Source: Pseudomonas sp. QS1027 (GTDB lineage: Bacteria; Pseudomonadota; Gammaproteobacteria; Pseudomonadales; Pseudomonadaceae). Taken from it: a DNA stretch of 64,000 bases. Positions 61,290 through 64,000 of this stretch are shown piece by piece (the first letter of the stretch is position 1; each line of letters starts with the position of its first letter). Made by a program: the position numbers and the translations under genes. The stretch covers positions 1 to 64,000 of the forward strand of contig NZ_PHSU01000043.1 of the NCBI RefSeq assembly GCF_002814235.1. The letters run 5' to 3'. The notes beneath the pieces were generated by a model. The model saw only the letters and a list, made by a program, of their open reading frames with translations, was not told the origin of the DNA and made no database searches.

Positions 61290-61366
61290 GACCAGGAAAC
61301 CAACATCGCACGTATCGAAAGCCCGGCATGATAACGCAATGTTGGTTTTTTCTCGGCTGTTCTACA

Positions 61367-62320
61367 TCAACGGGCTTGCAGCTTGCGCTCAATGGCATCC
61401 ATCAGCAGGCCGCCGATGTCAGTGCCGAAGGCGTTGTCGATCTCGCGGATGCAGGTCGGGCTGGTGACGTTGATTTCCGTCAGGTGTTCGCCGATCACGT
61501 CCAGGCCGACGAACAGCAGGCCTTTTTCACGCAAGGTCGGGCCGACCTGGGCGGCGATCCAGCGATCGCGATCAGTCAACGGACGGGCTTCGCCGCGACC
61601 GCCGGCCGCCAGGTTGCCACGGGTTTCACCGGCTGCCGGAATCCGCGCCAGGCAATAAGGCACCGGCTCGCCGTCGACCATCAGGATACGCTTGTCGCCG
61701 TCCTTGATCCCCGGCAGGTAGGCCTGGGCCATGATCTGCTGGCTGCCCAGGGCGGTCAGGGTCTCGAGGATCACCGACAGGTTTGGATCGCCGACGCGGT
61801 GGCGGAAGATCGAAGTACCGCCCATGCCGTCCAGCGGCTTGAGGATCACGTCGCCATGCTTGGCGGCAAATTCGCGCAACACATCGGCGCGACGGCTGAC
61901 CACGGTGGCCGGCGTGCACTGCGGGAACTGGGTGGCGAAGAGCTTTTCGTTGCAGTCGCGCAGGCTCTGCGGCTTGTTGACCACCAGCACCCCGGCGCGC
62001 TCGGCCTGTTCCAGCAGGTAGGTGGAGTAGACGAACTCCATGTCGAAGGGTGGGTCCTTGCGCATCAGGATCACGTCCAGGTCGCTCAGGGCCGTGTCGG
62101 TCTCGGCTTCCAGTTCGAACCAGTGCTCGGGGTTGGCGAACACTTTCAGGGGGCGCATGCGCCCGCGCGCCACGCCGGCGTCCTGGTACAGGTCCTGCTG
62201 TTCCATGTAGAACAGGGTCCAGCCGCGCGCCTGGGCGGCCAGCAGCATCGCCAGGGAACTGTCCTTTTTATAGGAAATGTTGGCGATGGGGTCCATGACA
62301 ATCCCGAGACGAACGCTCAT
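61367..62320 (-). CDS. gshB: glutathione synthetase
   Basis: 317 residues, ATP-grasp. Starts MSVRLGIVMDPIANISYKKD; LDVILMRKDPPFDMEFVYST, VLKPLDGMGGTSIFRH-like VILKPLDGMGGTSIF and EINVTSPTCIREIDNAFG are intact. Adds glycine to gamma-glutamylcysteine. Divergent from pilG across 251 bases. Confidence 0.97.
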   Translation of the reverse strand: MSVRLGIVMDPIANISYKKDSSLAMLLAAQARGWTLFYMEQQDLYQDAGVARGRMRPLKVFANPEHWFELEAETDTALSDLDVILMRKDPPFDMEFVYSTYLLEQAERAGVLVVNKPQSLRDCNEKLFATQFPQCTPATVVSRRADVLREFAAKHGDVILKPLDGMGGTSIFRHRVGDPNLSVILETLTALGSQQIMAQAYLPGIKDGDKRILMVDGEPVPYCLARIPAAGETRGNLAAGGRGEARPLTDRDRWIAAQVGPTLREKGLLFVGLDVIGEHLTEINVTSPTCIREIDNAFGTDIGGLLMDAIERKLQAR

Positions 62321-62438
62321 GGGCTATATCCTCTATGGGCCGTGATGGCCGAAATGACTTGAAAAAGTGGCGTCAGAGTGGCGCTACACCGATTCCCGGT
62401 CAAGGAAAAACCGCCTGTCCGGGTGGGGCCGGGGGCGG

Positions 62439-62468
62439 TTGATAGATTGCATCTTGAGACTGTGCTAA
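62439..62468 (+). promoter_or_regulatory. possible promoter of the pil-chp cluster
   Basis: TTGATA at 62439-62444, 18-base spacer, TGCTAA at 62463-62468, about 100 bases before the pilG ATG. A moderate sigma-70 match in the gshB-pilG divergent region. Confidence 0.3.
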
Positions 62469-62571
62469 AAAGGCTCGCATGCCGCTCGAAGCGCTTACAC
62501 ATCAAGGGCTTCGCGCCTGGAAAGCGCTTAAATGCAGTCAATCGAGTCGCTGTGGCGATGGTAGAGCAGAT

Positions 62572-62979
62572 ATGGAACAGCATTCCACAGCCTTGAAAGT
62601 GATGGTCATCGACGACTCCAAGACGATTCGCCGAACCGCCGAGACGCTGTTGAAACACGTGGGTTGCGAGGTGATCACGGCCATCGACGGCTTCGATGCC
62701 CTGGCCAAGATCGCCGATCATCATCCGGGTATCATCTTCGTCGATATCATGATGCCGCGCCTGGATGGCTACCAGACCTGCGCCCTGATCAAGAACAACC
62801 GTGCGTTCAAGTCCACGCCGGTGATCATGCTGTCCTCCAAGGACGGCCTGTTCGACAAGGCCAAGGGGCGTATCGTCGGTTCCGATCAGTTTTTGACCAA
62901 GCCGTTCAGCAAGGAAGAACTGCTGGCCGCGATCAAGGCCCATGTGCCGGGGTTTGCGGCGGTAGAACAAGCACATTGA
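62572..62979 (+). CDS. pilG: twitching motility response regulator PilG
   Basis: 135 residues, single receiver domain: VIDDSKTIRR, phospho-acceptor D58 in FVDIMMPRLDG, and FLTKPFSKEEL. ATG 62572 gives the known N-terminus MEQHSTALKVMVIDDS. CheY-like output of the Pil-Chp system promoting pilus extension and surface cAMP signalling. First of pilG-pilH-pilI-pilJ. Confidence 0.97.
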   Translation: MEQHSTALKVMVIDDSKTIRRTAETLLKHVGCEVITAIDGFDALAKIADHHPGIIFVDIMMPRLDGYQTCALIKNNRAFKSTPVIMLSSKDGLFDKAKGRIVGSDQFLTKPFSKEELLAAIKAHVPGFAAVEQAH

Positions 62980-63024
62980 CGGTCGGCCGCCTGGCCGCCC
63001 GCCTTATAAGCAGTGGGGAACACC

Positions 63025-63390
63025 ATGGCACGTATCCTGATCGTCGATGATTCGCCGACTGAAATGTACAAACTGACCACCATGCTGGAGAAGCACGGTC
63101 ATGAAGTGCTCAAGGCCGAAAACGGTGCCGACGGCGTGGCCCTGGCCCGCCAGGAAAAGCCCGACGCGGTCCTGATGGACATCGTCATGCCGGGCCTCAA
63201 CGGCTTCCAGGCCACCCGGCAGTTGACCAAAGACAATGAAACCAGCCATATCCCGGTGATCATCATCACCACCAAGGACCAGGAAACCGACAAGGTCTGG
63301 GGCACGCGCCAGGGCGCTCGCGACTACCTGACCAAGCCGGTGGAAGAAGACACCCTGATCAAGACCCTGAACAGCGTCCTCGCCGGCTGA
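63025..63390 (+). CDS. pilH: twitching motility response regulator PilH
   Basis: 121 residues, single receiver domain with D52 in LMDIVMPGLNG, IIITTKDQETDKVWG and YLTKPVEED. Counterpart of PilG, thought to act as phosphate sink or to favour retraction. 45 bases after pilG. Confidence 0.97.
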   Translation: MARILIVDDSPTEMYKLTTMLEKHGHEVLKAENGADGVALARQEKPDAVLMDIVMPGLNGFQATRQLTKDNETSHIPVIIITTKDQETDKVWGTRQGARDYLTKPVEEDTLIKTLNSVLAG

Positions 63391-63402
63391 CGGCACGCGC
63401 CC

Positions 63403-63954
63403 ATGAGCCCGTCGCAGACCGCCTTCCAGCTGCTGCTGGAAATCGACCAGCGCTGTCGCCTGCTGGCGGCCGACCTGCCGTCGCAACAGGCCCGCCAGGA
63501 CACCTGGAGCGGTATCGGCTTTCGCCTTGGCGAGCACTGGTACGTGGCGCCGATGGGTGAAGTCGGCGAAGTCCTGCATGAGCCGCGTCATACCTTGTTG
63601 CCGGGGGTGAAACCCTGGGTCAAGGGCGTGGCCAACCTGCGTGGGCGCCTGCTGCCGATCATGGACCTGTGTGGGTTTTTCGGCCATGAGCTGTCCGCGT
63701 TGCGCAAACAGCGGCGGGTGCTGGTGGTGGAATACAAAGACGTGTTCGCCGGCCTGATGGTGGACGAAGTGGCCGGCCTGCAACACTTTCCCCAAGGTGG
63801 CCAGCAGGGGCTTTCGGTCCCGCCGCCGGATGCGGCGGTGGCGCCCTTTGTCCAGGGCCGTTTCGAGCGTGAACGCAGTTGGTGGGTGTTCAGCCCGTTT
63901 GCCCTGGCGCAGGCACCGGGGTTTCTGGATGTAGCCTTACAGGCAGGGGCCTGA
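63403..63954 (+). CDS. pilI: CheW-like coupling protein PilI
   Basis: 183 residues. CheW fold: RLGEHWYVAPMGEVGEVL, VKGVANLRGRLLPIMDLCGFFG, VVEYKDVFAGLMVDEVAGL. Links the PilJ receptor to the ChpA kinase. 12 bases after pilH. Confidence 0.95.
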   Translation: MSPSQTAFQLLLEIDQRCRLLAADLPSQQARQDTWSGIGFRLGEHWYVAPMGEVGEVLHEPRHTLLPGVKPWVKGVANLRGRLLPIMDLCGFFGHELSALRKQRRVLVVEYKDVFAGLMVDEVAGLQHFPQGGQQGLSVPPPDAAVAPFVQGRFERERSWWVFSPFALAQAPGFLDVALQAGA

Positions 63955-63957
63955 TCG

Positions 63958-64000
63958 ATGACAAACGCTAAAACCGGCAAGCCGTTGGAGGCTTCGCGCA
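63958..64000 (+). CDS. pilJ: start of pilJ (methyl-accepting receptor), cut by window end
   Basis: An ATG at 63958, 3 bases after the pilI stop, opens MTNAKTGKPLEASR before the window ends. Only 14 codons are visible, so the identity rests on the conserved pilGHIJ order. The expected product is the twitching chemoreceptor. GGGGCC-type ribosome site within pilI. Confidence 0.6.
   Translation, partial: MTNAKTGKPLEASR

Overview
The window is a chromosomal segment of a GC-rich gammaproteobacterium, almost certainly a Pseudomonas of the fluorescens lineage. The basis is gene order: folA, ilvD, rlmI, mutM, fdx, coaD, a GMC dehydrogenase set, rsmD, M16 proteases, ftsYEX-rpoH, mtgA, thiSG-trmB, hemW-rdgB, metWX, proC, pilTU, pyrC'-pyrB-pyrR-ruvX-yqgE, tonB3, gshB and pilGHI(J). 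This is the order I know from the P. aeruginosa PA0350-PA0411 interval. An inactive dihydroorotase homologue (PyrC') and Pseudomonas-type REP/REPIN repeats agree with it. No rRNA, tRNA, CRISPR array, IS element or phage gene was seen.

Bases 1-8942 look accessory. A FAD oxidase and a PhnZ-like diiron HD oxygenase overlap by 4 bp and suggest phosphonate catabolism. They are followed by the most striking locus: a 50-codon gene for a small amphipathic peptide with a double-glycine-type leader, then four genes joined by ATGA overlaps. These encode a membrane-fusion protein, a C39 peptidase/ABC exporter, an LpxL-like acyltransferase and a NodT/TolC lipoprotein. Together they look like a complete peptide-export line with a possible acylation step. 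A small protein made of two EF-hand-bearing repeats follows. Bases 8953-12351 hold a DUF3482 GTPase, a DUF2868 membrane protein and folA.

Both flanks of ilvD carry accessory DNA. Between tcyP and ilvD lies an AT-richer patch with a YopT-like (C58) cysteine protease. Between ilvD and rlmI lies a reverse-strand unit: a 24-codon mini-gene with its own promoter and ribosome site, a SagB-type dehydrogenase and an MFS exporter. It resembles a minimal RiPP cluster and is the second candidate for an undescribed system.

From 19.8 kb to the end the content is mostly core: rRNA methylation (rlmI, rsmD), DNA repair (mutM), CoA synthesis (coaD), an aldehyde/alcohol oxidation set with a TetR regulator, two tandem M16 protease pairs flanking rsmD, membrane targeting and division (ftsYEX), heat shock (rpoH, with an AlgU-like promoter), thiamine (thiSG), methionine (metXW), proline (proC), pyrimidines, glutathione, and twitching motility with its chemosensory Pil-Chp system. 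The last 43 bases open pilJ. One orphan acidic protein (29870-30811) interrupts the core with no recognisable family.

REPIN-type inverted repeats sit mainly at convergent gene ends (12.4, 42.8, 54.9 and 56.4 kb). One lies inside the peptide-exporter locus.
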